From Parathalassolituus penaei (lineage in GTDB: Bacteria; Pseudomonadota; Gammaproteobacteria; Pseudomonadales; Oceanobacteraceae): a DNA stretch of 64,000 nt. Below, piece by piece: positions 11,548-20,068 of the stretch. How positions within the stretch are numbered: the stretch's first letter is position 1; every line of letters begins with the position of its first letter. The notes under the pieces are model-generated. The model did no database searches. It saw nothing but the letters and a program-made list of their open reading frames with translations, and had not been told where the DNA came from. The stretch lies in contig NZ_JAPNOA010000028.1 in assembly GCF_026626885.1 (NCBI RefSeq), forward strand, positions 124,001 through 188,000, given 5' to 3'. The position numbers were made by a program, and so were the translations under genes.

Positions 11548-11630
11548 TATGGGGCCGGTTTCGAGGGTTCGTCCGGTTCCAAACAGTTTCAGTCTAGCCG
11601 AAACGGATGTCGGCCCCCCTTATTTCTCCG
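11548..11630 (+). ncRNA. Candidate nitrogen-controlled small RNA
   Basis: The predicted transcript from the sigma-54 promoter starts within a few bases of GGGGCCG (11551-11557), which pairs with CGGCCCC (11611-11617). An inner pair is GTTTCG (11558-11563) with CGAAAC (11599-11604). The long-range stem is followed by CCTTATTT, a weak T-rich end. It has no start codon with a ribosome site. Its 3' end overlaps the ubiK stop codon on the other strand, so it could act as a base-pairing or antisense RNA. Its existence is inferred. Confidence 0.3.
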
Positions 11631-11895
11631 CAGCTGGGTCTTCGGGAGCTGCCGGGCAGGAAGCCTGGTGATCGATCAGCGCATTCAGACGCTGTTCAAG
11701 CTCCTCGAGACGCAGGCGTGTGCGATTCAGTACTTCCGTCTGGGCTTCAAACTCTTCCCGTGAGACCAGATTGGCTTCCTGTAACAGTTGGCCGAGCCGT
11801 GATGTGAGCATCTGGCGGGCAGGTTGGCTGAAGTCTGCCAGTGGCAGCTGATCCAGCATCTGCTGGAAACGACCGATCAGATCTTTCGGATTCAT
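11620..11895 (-). CDS. ubiK: Ubiquinone biosynthesis accessory factor UbiK (YqiC family)
   Basis: This 91-residue protein starts MNPKDLIGRFQQMLDQLP and has a C-terminal coiled coil (REEFEAQTEVLNRTRLRLEELEQRLNALI), the UbiK/YqiC layout. The family helps the Ubi enzyme complex in aerobic ubiquinone synthesis together with UbiJ. The start at 11895 has GGAGA upstream; an in-frame start at 11958 would add residues foreign to the family. It is divergent from the glnK operon. Confidence 0.88.
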   Translation of the reverse strand: MNPKDLIGRFQQMLDQLPLADFSQPARQMLTSRLGQLLQEANLVSREEFEAQTEVLNRTRLRLEELEQRLNALIDHQASCPAAPEDPAAEK

Positions 11896-11986
11896 ACTTT
11901 TCTCCGTTCTGGGTGCTTCATTCTGCACCGCATAAGAGCCCGAGAAGGTGCATGGCACCGTCCTGGAACCTGTCTTTGGCTATTTT

Positions 11987-12003
11987 TGCCTTTTCATGGT
12001 GCA
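11987..12003. promoter_or_regulatory. NtrC-like site upstream of the torF-glnK-amtB promoter
   Basis: TGCCTTTTCATGGTGCA has a perfect TGGTGCA right half and a partial left half. Further GGTGCA and TGCACC/GGCACC half-sites occur at about 11922-11970. All lie 100-210 bases upstream of the sigma-54 promoter at 12109, and also within the divergent leader of ubiK. Confidence 0.5.
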
Positions 12004-12108
12004 TCACCCCTGTGTGTCGCCCTTTTTCTGAGCTGCCTGGGTCGGGTGGCAAGACACCAAAGGCTGCGATTCTAGCAGCAAAGCCCGTAAATGCGGGGTT
12101 TTCAGAGT

Positions 12109-12124
12109 TGGCACGCAGGATGCT
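12109..12124 (+). promoter_or_regulatory. Sigma-54 promoter of the torF-glnK-amtB operon
   Basis: TGGCACGCAGGATGCT matches the -24/-12 consensus with a perfect TGGCACG, correct spacing and one mismatch in the TTGCW box. The predicted start is near 12135, about 90 bases before the porin gene. Glutamine-sensitive NtrC/RpoN control of glnK-amtB is well established in proteobacteria. Confidence 0.85.
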
Positions 12125-12225
12125 AAGGGACTTTCACAGAATTAAAACGGTGCATAAGCCCTTCCCAGGGTTATATGACTCCGGACAAGAAAGTCTAGCT
12201 TCGCTAACCGATGAAGGAAAAAACG

Positions 12226-12882
12226 ATGAAAAAACTGTCCCAAGCGATCGTTCTGGCCAGTGCTCTGACTGCCGGCCTGGCTGCAGTTCAGTCTGTTAAC
12301 GCTGAAGTATCTGCTACCGCTTCTGTGGCTACCGAATACCTGTGGCGCGGCCAGAACCTGAGCGGCACTTCTGGTGCCCCAGCGTTCTCCGGTTCCCTGG
12401 ATTACGCTCACGAGTCTGGTCTGTACGCTGGCGTTTGGGCTGGCTCAGGCGATGCGGCTCTGGGTACCGAAACTGACCTGTATGTTGGTTTCGCCAACGA
12501 AGTGGAAGGTTTTGGCTACGACCTGGGTTACGTAACCTACATCTACAGTGAATCTGCTGCTGATGAGTTCGATGATGCTGCCGAATTCTACCTGGGCTTC
12601 TCCTACGACCTGGCTGGCGTGAAATTTTACAAGTCCAGCGATTCTGACGTAGATGGCCTGTACACCCTGGTGTCTCTGGACTTCGATCCAGTTGGCGTTG
12701 CCATCGGTAACACCTCTGATGTGGAAAACGAATACACCCACATCGACCTGAGCTACGCCTATAACGACAACCTGACTTTCACCTATAGCAAGATTGTTGA
12801 CCAGTCTGTCGATTTTGAAGATGGCGGTCTGGATAAATCCGGTCGCTTCGTAGTGGGCTACAGCCTGCCTATCGAGCTGTAA
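12226..12882 (+). CDS. TorF-family putative porin (Gcw_chp)
   Basis: This is a 218-residue outer-membrane beta-barrel candidate. A signal peptide ends at SVNAEVSA, then come alternating strands typical of the family (ASVATEYLWRGQNLSG, GLYAGVWAGSG, TDLYVGFANE) and the C-terminal strand RFVVGYSLPIEL. The family often sits directly before glnK-amtB. Sharing the sigma-54 promoter suggests a role in uptake of a nitrogen compound across the outer membrane; this is context inference. The start at 12226 has AAGGA upstream. Confidence 0.88.
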   Translation: MKKLSQAIVLASALTAGLAAVQSVNAEVSATASVATEYLWRGQNLSGTSGAPAFSGSLDYAHESGLYAGVWAGSGDAALGTETDLYVGFANEVEGFGYDLGYVTYIYSESAADEFDDAAEFYLGFSYDLAGVKFYKSSDSDVDGLYTLVSLDFDPVGVAIGNTSDVENEYTHIDLSYAYNDNLTFTYSKIVDQSVDFEDGGLDKSGRFVVGYSLPIEL

Positions 12883-13293
<411 letters not shown>

Positions 13294-13343
13294 TTCCTGA
13301 TTCTGTAACACTGTATTTTTAAGCCTGATGCGGGGGGCTTGGA

Positions 13344-14612
13344 ATGGAAAATAACGTATACGAATTGCAATACGCCATGGACACCTTTTATTTCCTGGTG
13401 TGTGGCGCTCTGGTTATGTGGATGGCGGCTGGTTTCGCCATGCTCGAAGCTGGTCTGGTGCGTGCCAAGAACACCACCGAAATTCTGACCAAAAACATCG
13501 CCCTGTTCGCAGTGGCCTGTACCATGTACCTGGTGTGTGGTTACTCCATCATGTACGGCGGTGGTATCTTCCTGAGCGGTATCACCGAGATCGATACTGC
13601 ATCTGTTCTGTCTGATTTTGCTGCTCGTGACGGCGGCTTCCAGGGTGGTTCCATCTACTCCGGCGCTTCTGACTTCTTCTTCCAGGTTGTGTTCGTTGCA
13701 ACTGCCATGTCCATCGTTTCCGGTGCAGTTGCCGAGCGTATGACCCTGTGGGCTTTCCTGGCGTTTGCCGTGGTTATGACGGGTGTGATTTACCCGGTTG
13801 AAGGCAGCTGGACCTGGGGTGCTGAAGGTCTGTTTGGTATCAACCTGGACGACAGCTTTGGCTTCAAGGACTTCGCTGGTTCAGGCATCGTTCACCTGGC
13901 AGGTGCTGCTGCTGCTCTGGCTGGTGTACTGTTGCTGGGCGCTCGTAAAGGCAAATACGGCCCTAACGGTGAAATCCGCGCTATCCCTGGTGCTAACCTG
14001 CCACTGGCTACCCTGGGTACCTTCATCCTGTGGATGGGCTGGTTCGGCTTCAACGGCGGTTCCGTTCTGAAACTGGGCGATATCGCCAGTGCTCACTCTG
14101 TTGCTGTGGTATTCATGAACACCAACGCGGCTGCTTCCGGCGGTCTGATTGGCGCGATGATCATGGCTTTCGCCCTGTTCCGCAAAGCTGACCTGACCAT
14201 GGCTCTGAACGGCGCTCTGGCTGGTCTGGTTGCTATCACTGCAAGCCCAGATACCCCAACTCCACTGGTTGCTACCATCATTGGTGCTGTGGCTGGTGTA
14301 CTGGTTGTGATCTCCATCCTGAGCCTGGACAAAGCCAAGATCGATGACCCGGTTGGTGCGGTTTCCGTACACGGTGTGTCTGGTTTCCTGGGCCTGATGG
14401 TGGTTCCATTTACTGCTGAAGGTACTACTTTCTTCGGCCAGTTGGCTGGTGGTCTGGCGATCTTCGTATGGGTATTCGCTGCTTCCTTCGTCGTATGGCT
14501 GGTCCTGAAGGCTGTGATGGGTCTGCGTGTATCCGAAGAAGTTGAATACGAAGGTGTCGACATCTCCGAATGTGGTATGGAAGCTTACCCTGAGTTCACC
14601 TCCAAGAGCTGA
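13344..14612 (+). CDS. amtB: Ammonium transporter AmtB
   Basis: This 422-residue channel of the Amt/Rh family has about 11 hydrophobic segments. Visible are MLEAGLVRAKN near the N-terminus, the conserved histidine helices (SGIVHLAGAAAALAG and VSVHGVSGFLG) and the cytoplasmic tail EGVDISECGMEAYPE that contacts GlnK. It starts 50 bases after glnK and is closed by a strong terminator. It imports ammonium at the inner membrane under nitrogen limitation. Confidence 0.95.
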   Translation: MENNVYELQYAMDTFYFLVCGALVMWMAAGFAMLEAGLVRAKNTTEILTKNIALFAVACTMYLVCGYSIMYGGGIFLSGITEIDTASVLSDFAARDGGFQGGSIYSGASDFFFQVVFVATAMSIVSGAVAERMTLWAFLAFAVVMTGVIYPVEGSWTWGAEGLFGINLDDSFGFKDFAGSGIVHLAGAAAALAGVLLLGARKGKYGPNGEIRAIPGANLPLATLGTFILWMGWFGFNGGSVLKLGDIASAHSVAVVFMNTNAAASGGLIGAMIMAFALFRKADLTMALNGALAGLVAITASPDTPTPLVATIIGAVAGVLVVISILSLDKAKIDDPVGAVSVHGVSGFLGLMVVPFTAEGTTFFGQLAGGLAIFVWVFAASFVVWLVLKAVMGLRVSEEVEYEGVDISECGMEAYPEFTSKS

Positions 14613-14640
14613 GTTCAGCGGGATTCGATCCTGACACAAA

Positions 14641-14669
14641 AAAGACCGGCAATTGCCGGTCTTTTTTTA
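14641..14669. terminator. Intrinsic terminator after amtB
   Basis: A perfect 12-base palindrome, AAAGACCGGCAA then TTGCCGGTCTTT, is followed by TTTTTATT, with an A run on the other side. It can also end transcription of the small gene at 14721 from the opposite strand. Confidence 0.93.
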
Positions 14670-14720
14670 TTGGTCTATTACAGGGTTTGCAACCTGCGCT
14701 GGCAGGTTAACTGCGCTGCA

Positions 14721-14912
14721 TTACGGTTTGTCGTAGAGTGCGACGTCATCACCCAGCAGGTTACGCATGCGTTTGCGTTCCAGATGTTCTTCAACAGCCC
14801 GGCGAGCGGCCAGCTTGCGCTGACTGACACTGCGGGAGTCAGTGGCTGCACCGGTAATGCCGGTGGCGGTAGCAGTAAGATCGGCAATCGCGCGATTGAA
14901 TTCGGTATTCAT
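14721..14912 (-). CDS. Small basic helical protein, unknown (recalls PA3496-type proteins)
   Basis: This 63-residue protein has an amphipathic, charged C-terminal helix (KLAARRAVEEHLERKRMRNLLGDD). The ATG is preceded by GGAG at suitable spacing and the gene ends just before the bidirectional terminator. The ArRaIEdhlE-type pattern recalls small Pseudomonas proteins annotated as putative envelope integrity proteins, but the match is weak and no function is assigned. Confidence 0.6.
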   Translation of the reverse strand: MNTEFNRAIADLTATATGITGAATDSRSVSQRKLAARRAVEEHLERKRMRNLLGDDVALYDKP

Positions 14913-14982
14913 GTCAGCAAGCTCCAGTCAGGCCAGTGTCTGACCGGAGCTTGCCAGAGTGCTGTTGCAGGTGTGTGACAGC

Positions 14983-15882
14983 TCAGTGAGGTGCTTCACC
15001 GTTACGCGGTGGATAGCCGACAAATTCACTGCCTTGTTCGAGACGTAACTGTTTGATGCTGCGCTTGATGGCATTGAGGTGACGGGCGAATTCCGGACCG
15101 CGGCGCTGAGTTACGGCAACCGCCAGCATATCGATGATCATCAGGTGGGCAATCCGTGACGTCATGGGCGTGAATTGCTCGGTGTCTTCTTCAATGTTGA
15201 TATGAATCGGCAGGTCTGCCGCCAGACTGACCGGCGTATTGGCCGGAGCCAGGCTGACTACCTGGGCGCCGTGCTGCTGGGCCAGCGCAATCGAATGCAG
15301 CAGATCCTTGGTTCGACCACTCTGGGAGATCGCCACCACCACATCGTCCGGCCCCAGTGTTACCGCTGACATGGCTTGCATGTGGGGGTCACTGTAGGCC
15401 GCCGTTGCAACCTGCAGGCGAAAAAATTTGTGCTGGGCATCGGTGGCAACCGCACCGGAGGCTCCAAAACCGTAAAACTCGACGCGGGTCGCGCGGCTCA
15501 GGGCGGTTGCTGCCTCACCCACCTGGGTGGGCCGCAGCTGGGATTTCACCTGATGCAGGCGCTGGATGGTGGTATCGGCAATTTTTGAGCAGATGTCTTC
15601 AATGTGGTCGTCATCGGCAATGGCGAACTGGCCAATATTATTAGCAATAGCCATTTCCTGGGCGATGCGAACCTTGAACTCCTGAAAGCTGTTACAGCCA
15701 ATCGCCCGGCAGAAACGCACGATGGTAGGCTCGCTGACCTGGGCCTCCTGAGCCAGATCGACGATCCGCATATGCATAACCTGTTGGGGTGAGCTCAGCA
15801 CGTACTCAGCTACCTTGACTTCGGACTTGCGGAGGCTAGGGATAGCGGCGGCGATCTCGGACAGAATCGGACTGTTTGGCAC
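14983..15882 (-). CDS. hexR: MurR/RpiR family transcriptional regulator, HexR-like
   Basis: This 299-residue protein has an N-terminal RpiR HTH (SEVKVAEYVLSSPQQV...VSEPTIVRFCRAIGCNSFQEFK) and a C-terminal SIS sugar-phosphate domain (EFYGFGASGAVATDAQHKF...VVAISQSGRTKDLL). The HTH and length fit HexR, the KDPG-responsive repressor of Entner-Doudoroff and central carbon genes. No zwf or edd/eda neighbour is present here, so the exact orthology is inferred. The best start is a GTG at 15882 with a weak site. It is divergent from uvrD. Confidence 0.85.
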   Translation of the reverse strand: MPNSPILSEIAAAIPSLRKSEVKVAEYVLSSPQQVMHMRIVDLAQEAQVSEPTIVRFCRAIGCNSFQEFKVRIAQEMAIANNIGQFAIADDDHIEDICSKIADTTIQRLHQVKSQLRPTQVGEAATALSRATRVEFYGFGASGAVATDAQHKFFRLQVATAAYSDPHMQAMSAVTLGPDDVVVAISQSGRTKDLLHSIALAQQHGAQVVSLAPANTPVSLAADLPIHINIEEDTEQFTPMTSRIAHLMIIDMLAVAVTQRRGPEFARHLNAIKRSIKQLRLEQGSEFVGYPPRNGEAPH

Positions 15883-15995
15883 AACAATACATCCGTATAC
15901 ATGAATTTCAGGAAAAGATTATAGAGGCAACCGTAGCAGGCGTCGCTGCAAATCTATGCTCTCCCGTGGTCCGGTGAATCTGATAAACTGCCTGC

Positions 15996-18188
15996 ATGGA
16001 CATTTCACTCATCCTCGATCAGCTCAACGACGGCCAACGCAACGCGGTGGCAGCGTCATCTCCTCACCAACTGGTACTGGCTGGCGCCGGCTCGGGCAAA
16101 ACCCGGGTGCTGGTGCATCGTATCGCCTGGCTTCTGAAGGTAGAAAACGTCTCACCTTTTGCGGTGATGGCGGTGACCTTCACCAACAAGGCCGCGCGCG
16201 AAATGAAAGGCCGTCTGGAACAGATTCTGGAAGTACCCGCCAATGGTATGTGGGTTGGTACGTTCCATGGTCTGGCGCACCGTTTGCTGAAGCAGCACTG
16301 GCGCGAAGCGCGCTTGCCGCAGCACTTTCAGGTGCTCGACAGCGACGACCAGCAGCGGCTGATCAAGCGTCTGATGAAAGACAACAACATCGACGACAGC
16401 CGTTTCCCGCCGAAACAGGTGCAGTGGTTCATCAACGCCCAGAAGGACGAAGGTCGACGGGCGGCCCATGTGATTCCATCCGCAGACCCGTTTATGGCGA
16501 CCCTGCAGCAGCTCTACCAGTGGTATGAGGACAACTGCCAGCAGAACGGTATGGTCGATTTTGGCGAGATTCTGCTGCGCGCCCATGAGTTGTGGCTGCA
16601 CAATCCGGAGCTGCTGGCGCATTACCAGCAGCGCTTCCGCAATATTCTGGTGGATGAGTTCCAGGACACCAACAACATCCAGTACGCCTGGATCCGGTTG
16701 CTCGCTGGCAACTCGGTATCCGTGATGGCCGTTGGCGATGACGATCAGTCCATTTACGGCTGGCGGGGTGCCAACATCGGCAACATCCGCGCTTTCCAGC
16801 AGGACTTTCCCGGTGCCGAACTGATCAAGCTGGAACAGAACTATCGTTCGACCGGCAATATTCTGGCAGCCGCCAACGCGGTGATTGCCAACAACCAGGG
16901 CCGTCTGGGCAAGGAATTACGCACCGACGGTGAGCCTGGCAGCAAAATTCTTCTGTACCGTGCCTTTAACGAGCAGGACGAAGCCCGTTACATCGCCGAT
17001 CTGGTCGATAAATGGCACCGCAAGGGCCGTGAACGTCGCGAGATGGCGGTGTTGTACCGTTCCAATGCCCAGTCTCGCACCCTTGAAGAAGCCATGTTGC
17101 GAGCCGGTATCCCGTATCACATCTATGGTGGCCAGCGCTTTTATGAGCGTTTGGAAATCAAGAACGCCACAGCCTATCTGCGGCTGTTGCTGAACCGTAA
17201 TGACGATGCCGCCATGGAGCGGGTGATCAACGTTCCGGCCCGAGCCATTGGTGAAAAAACCCTCGATATTCTGCGCAGTTTTGCCCGTGATCAGGGCTAC
17301 TCCCTGTGGCAGGCCGCCCGCGACGTGGTGGATCGGGATTTGCTGCCCAAACGTGCCGGTGGGGCGGTGGCGTCCTTCCTCGATCTGGTTGATGAATTGG
17401 CGGTGGGTGCTGAAGAAGCCGAGTTACATACTCTGGTTGAGCATGTTATTCACCAGAGTGGCCTGATTGAATTCCATCGCAAGGAAAAGGGCGAAAAAGG
17501 TCAGGCCCGGGTCGAAAACCTTGAAGAACTGGTCAACGCTGCCCGCAGTTTTGCCAGCGAGGATAACGAAGACGGTAGTCCGCTGGCACAGTTTCTCGAT
17601 CGTGCCGCGCTGGATGCCGGTGATGGCCAGGCCGATGAATACGAAGATGCCGTGCAGATGATGACCCTGCACTCTGCCAAGGGCCTTGAGTTCCCGCAGG
17701 TAGTGGTGTGTGGCATGGAAGAAGGTCTGTTCCCGCACAAGATGTCGATGGACGATGCCGATGGCCTCGAAGAAGAGCGTCGTCTGGCCTACGTGGGTAT
17801 CACTCGTGCCATGGAACAGCTGATTATGACGTTGGCGGAAAGTCGCCGTTTGTACGGTCAGGAAAGTTTTGCCACACCATCGCGGTTTATTCGTGAAATT
17901 CCGACCGATCTGGTCGACGAGGTACGTCTGCGCAATAGCGTCACCTTGCCGTTGTCAGCGCGTGAAAAGCCAAAGATGACATCAATGTCAGGAAAACCGA
18001 TTGTGGACCAGACCTGGCCGTTTGCGCTGGGCCAGCGGGTATTTCACGAGATGTTCGGGGAGGGCACGGTGCTGCAATACGAGGGGCAGGGCAACGGGCT
18101 GCGAATTCAGGTCAATTTTGATGACGCCGGCAGCAAATGGCTGGTAGCGGCTTACGCCAAACTCACAACACCGGACCAGTACTTCTGA
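15996..18188 (+). CDS. uvrD: DNA helicase II UvrD
   Basis: This 730-residue SF1A helicase acts in nucleotide-excision and mismatch repair. The N-terminus MDISLILDQLNDGQRNAVAA, Walker A LAGAGSGKTRVLVHRIAWL, motif II LVDEFQDTN, GDDDQSIYGWRGA and MMTLHSAKGLEFPQVV match UvrD. The C-terminal Tudor-like segment (GQRVFHEMFGEGTVLQYEGQG) is the RNA-polymerase-binding region of UvrD. No convincing LexA box was found upstream. Confidence 0.96.
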   Translation: MDISLILDQLNDGQRNAVAASSPHQLVLAGAGSGKTRVLVHRIAWLLKVENVSPFAVMAVTFTNKAAREMKGRLEQILEVPANGMWVGTFHGLAHRLLKQHWREARLPQHFQVLDSDDQQRLIKRLMKDNNIDDSRFPPKQVQWFINAQKDEGRRAAHVIPSADPFMATLQQLYQWYEDNCQQNGMVDFGEILLRAHELWLHNPELLAHYQQRFRNILVDEFQDTNNIQYAWIRLLAGNSVSVMAVGDDDQSIYGWRGANIGNIRAFQQDFPGAELIKLEQNYRSTGNILAAANAVIANNQGRLGKELRTDGEPGSKILLYRAFNEQDEARYIADLVDKWHRKGRERREMAVLYRSNAQSRTLEEAMLRAGIPYHIYGGQRFYERLEIKNATAYLRLLLNRNDDAAMERVINVPARAIGEKTLDILRSFARDQGYSLWQAARDVVDRDLLPKRAGGAVASFLDLVDELAVGAEEAELHTLVEHVIHQSGLIEFHRKEKGEKGQARVENLEELVNAARSFASEDNEDGSPLAQFLDRAALDAGDGQADEYEDAVQMMTLHSAKGLEFPQVVVCGMEEGLFPHKMSMDDADGLEEERRLAYVGITRAMEQLIMTLAESRRLYGQESFATPSRFIREIPTDLVDEVRLRNSVTLPLSAREKPKMTSMSGKPIVDQTWPFALGQRVFHEMFGEGTVLQYEGQGNGLRIQVNFDDAGSKWLVAAYAKLTTPDQYF

Positions 18189-18206
18189 TCCGGCATCAGT
18201 GACCCA

Positions 18207-18608
18207 TCAACGTGGCACCCGGCGGATTCGACCGTTATCGTCGATAGCCACGTACACAAATACGGCATCAACTACCTTGCGGCGTTCGTGTTCGTTGGGG
18301 TTCTGGGTCCAGACCTCAATCGCAATGCGAATAGATGAGGAGCCGATTTCCAGCAGACGAGTGTAGAAACATACGGCGGCGCCAATGCGAATCGGGGACA
18401 TGAACACCACGGATTCCAGTGCCACGTTGGCAATACGGCCCTGGGCCACGCGGGCGGCAACGGTTTCAGCAGCATGATCCATCTGGGCCACAACCCAGCC
18501 ACCGCTGATATCACCATGGATGTTTGATTCGCCCCGCGTGGGGATCAATCGTAACGTCAACTCCCCTTCGGGCGACGGCTCGCAATCATCTTTCGATTTG
18601 GCTCGCAT
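18207..18608 (-). CDS. YciA-like acyl-CoA thioesterase (hotdog fold)
   Basis: This 133-residue protein has the HotDog ACOT pattern NIHGDISGGWVVAQMDHAA, with the catalytic-region Asp of GDI, followed by LESVVFMSPIRIGAAVCFYTRLL and RKVVDAVFVYVAID. It resembles E. coli YciA, which hydrolyses acyl-CoAs. It is convergent with uvrD. The start has no clear ribosome site. Confidence 0.87.
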   Translation of the reverse strand: MRAKSKDDCEPSPEGELTLRLIPTRGESNIHGDISGGWVVAQMDHAAETVAARVAQGRIANVALESVVFMSPIRIGAAVCFYTRLLEIGSSSIRIAIEVWTQNPNEHERRKVVDAVFVYVAIDDNGRIRRVPR

Positions 18609-18781
18609 ACAGGTCAGACCTTGTTTGAATTATTTGGTCGCAGTTTACTGCTTTTTGCTCGTTGACAACACCAGCGTTTTGGGATTTGTGACCATGTGTT
18701 CGTTAATCGTCAACCTTGTCGGGCGAGATAAATTTCGCGCAACGGGGGCCTCAAAAAGAAAATTATGGCAGAATTGCGCCG

Positions 18782-18810
18782 CCGTCATGAAACTGAAACA
18801 TTACTGCAAT
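18782..18810 (+). promoter_or_regulatory. Pho box upstream of pstS
   Basis: Three heptamers with 11-base periodicity, CCGTCAT (18782), CTGAAAC (18793) and CTGCAAT (18804), are separated by AT-rich tetramers. This is the layout of PhoB sites (consensus CTGTCAT repeats). It sits about 100 bases before pstS. The rest of 18609-18911 shows no gene. Confidence 0.7.
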
Positions 18811-18911
18811 AAAAAGGCTGCGAGTCAGTTGATTTGCAGCATCCCATGTTTCGTTCAGGTGCTGTTATTCAACGGAGTTTGTTTACTGAATTTCCTGATT
18901 AGGGTAACTGT

Positions 18912-19949
18912 ATGAAACACATTGTCGCCGCTGGTGTTGTGCTGCTGGCTTCTGCCGTAAGTTCCGTTGCTTCTGCTGAGCGTAGCTACATCAGCATCGT
19001 AGGCTCTTCCACTGTATATCCGTTCTCTACCGTTGTAGCTGAGCGTTTTGGCAAGGCTTCCGGTTTCAAGACTCCTAAAGTTGAGTCTACTGGTACTGGC
19101 GGCGGTCTGAAACTGTTCTGCTCCGGTGTAGGCGAAGCAACTCCAGACATCACCAACGCTTCCCGTCCAATCAAGGATTCCGAGAAGCAACTGTGTGCTT
19201 CCAACGGCGTGAAAGAAATCGTTGAAGTAACCATCGGTTACGACGGTATCGTGCTGGCCAACGCTGCATCTTCTCCACGTATGGAGCTGAGCGTGAAGGA
19301 CATCTTCCTGGCTCTGGCCAAGGTTGTTCCATCTGCTGATGGCAAATCCCTGATCGAAAACCCATACAAAACCTGGAAAGACGTTAACCCGGCTCTGCCA
19401 AACGTTGCCATCAAGGTAATGGGCCCACCACCAACTTCCGGTACCCGTGACGCGTTTGCTGAACTGGCGATGGAAGGCGGCTGCTCTCAGATCCCAATGA
19501 TCAAGGAAATGAAAGCAACCAACGAAGAAAAATTCAAAGCCGTATGTATGGGCGTTCGTGAAGACGGCGCTTACATCGAAGCTGGCGAAAACGACAACCT
19601 GATCGTTCAAAAGCTGGGTGCTGATCCAGAATCTTTCGGTATCTTCGGTTACAGCTTCCTGGAACAGAATGCTGACAAGGTACAAGGCTCCAAGATCAAC
19701 GGCGTTGAACCAACCTTCGATGCGATCGTTGCTGCTGAATACCCGGTTAGCCGTTCCCTGTATTTCTACGTCAAAAAAGCTCACGTTGGCGTAATCCCTG
19801 GTATCCAGGAATACCTGGCTGAATTCACCTCTGCAAAAGCAATGGGTGAAGAAGGCTATCTGGCCGACAAAGGCATGATCCCGCTGACTGAAGCGGACCG
19901 TGCCAAGGTAGAAGCTTCTACCAAGGCTCTGCAGACCATCGGTATGTAA
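18912..19949 (+). CDS. pstS: Phosphate ABC transporter substrate-binding protein PstS
   Basis: This 345-residue periplasmic protein has a signal peptide ending VASAERS. The phosphate-binding motifs are visible: IVGSSTVYPFS, ESTGTGGGLKLFCSG, DITNASRPIK and PPTSGTRDAFAELAM. It is the first gene of the pst operon behind a Pho box and delivers phosphate to PstCA. Its codon use looks more uniform than its neighbours, in keeping with high expression. Confidence 0.95.
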   Translation: MKHIVAAGVVLLASAVSSVASAERSYISIVGSSTVYPFSTVVAERFGKASGFKTPKVESTGTGGGLKLFCSGVGEATPDITNASRPIKDSEKQLCASNGVKEIVEVTIGYDGIVLANAASSPRMELSVKDIFLALAKVVPSADGKSLIENPYKTWKDVNPALPNVAIKVMGPPPTSGTRDAFAELAMEGGCSQIPMIKEMKATNEEKFKAVCMGVREDGAYIEAGENDNLIVQKLGADPESFGIFGYSFLEQNADKVQGSKINGVEPTFDAIVAAEYPVSRSLYFYVKKAHVGVIPGIQEYLAEFTSAKAMGEEGYLADKGMIPLTEADRAKVEASTKALQTIGM

Positions 19950-19995
19950 TGTACCGATCCCGGTCACGGAAGTCCGGGTAATCTGACAGTCAATT

Positions 19996-20025
19996 GCAAG
20001 CCGCAGATCCATGTCTGCGGTTTGC
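19996..20025 (+). promoter_or_regulatory. Intercistronic hairpin between pstS and pstC
   Basis: Arms GCAAGCCGCAGA and TCTGCGGTTTGC form a 12-base stem with one G-T pair and a 6-base loop, without a T run. Such hairpins often stabilise the upstream message or partly stop transcription, giving more binding protein than permease. Confidence 0.6.
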
Positions 20026-20068
20026 GTTTAAGTGAGTCCCACAAAAAACGTTTTATCAGGCCGGAACT

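Larger units (their letters stand above)
11183..11619. other. Gene-less convergent intergenic region with NtrC/sigma-54 signals
   Basis: The 437 bases between the lipoprotein gene and the ubiK stop codon hold no convincing coding sequence on either strand. They carry three NtrC-like sites and a sigma-54 promoter, listed separately. The region should be read as regulatory or RNA-coding rather than empty. Confidence 0.6.

Noticed and set aside
11407..11763. A plus-strand open frame of 118 codons downstream of the NtrC sites.
   Set aside because: It starts upstream of the sigma-54 promoter and runs antisense through ubiK, has no ribosome site, and its composition is not protein-like.
15890..15995. 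A LexA (SOS) box in front of uvrD.
   Set aside because: No CTG-N10-CAG arrangement with the right spacing was found in the hexR-uvrD gap.
18855..20012. A 385-codon minus-strand open frame covering pstS.
   Set aside because: It is a shadow of the highly expressed pstS gene, whose codon bias leaves the opposite strand free of stops.
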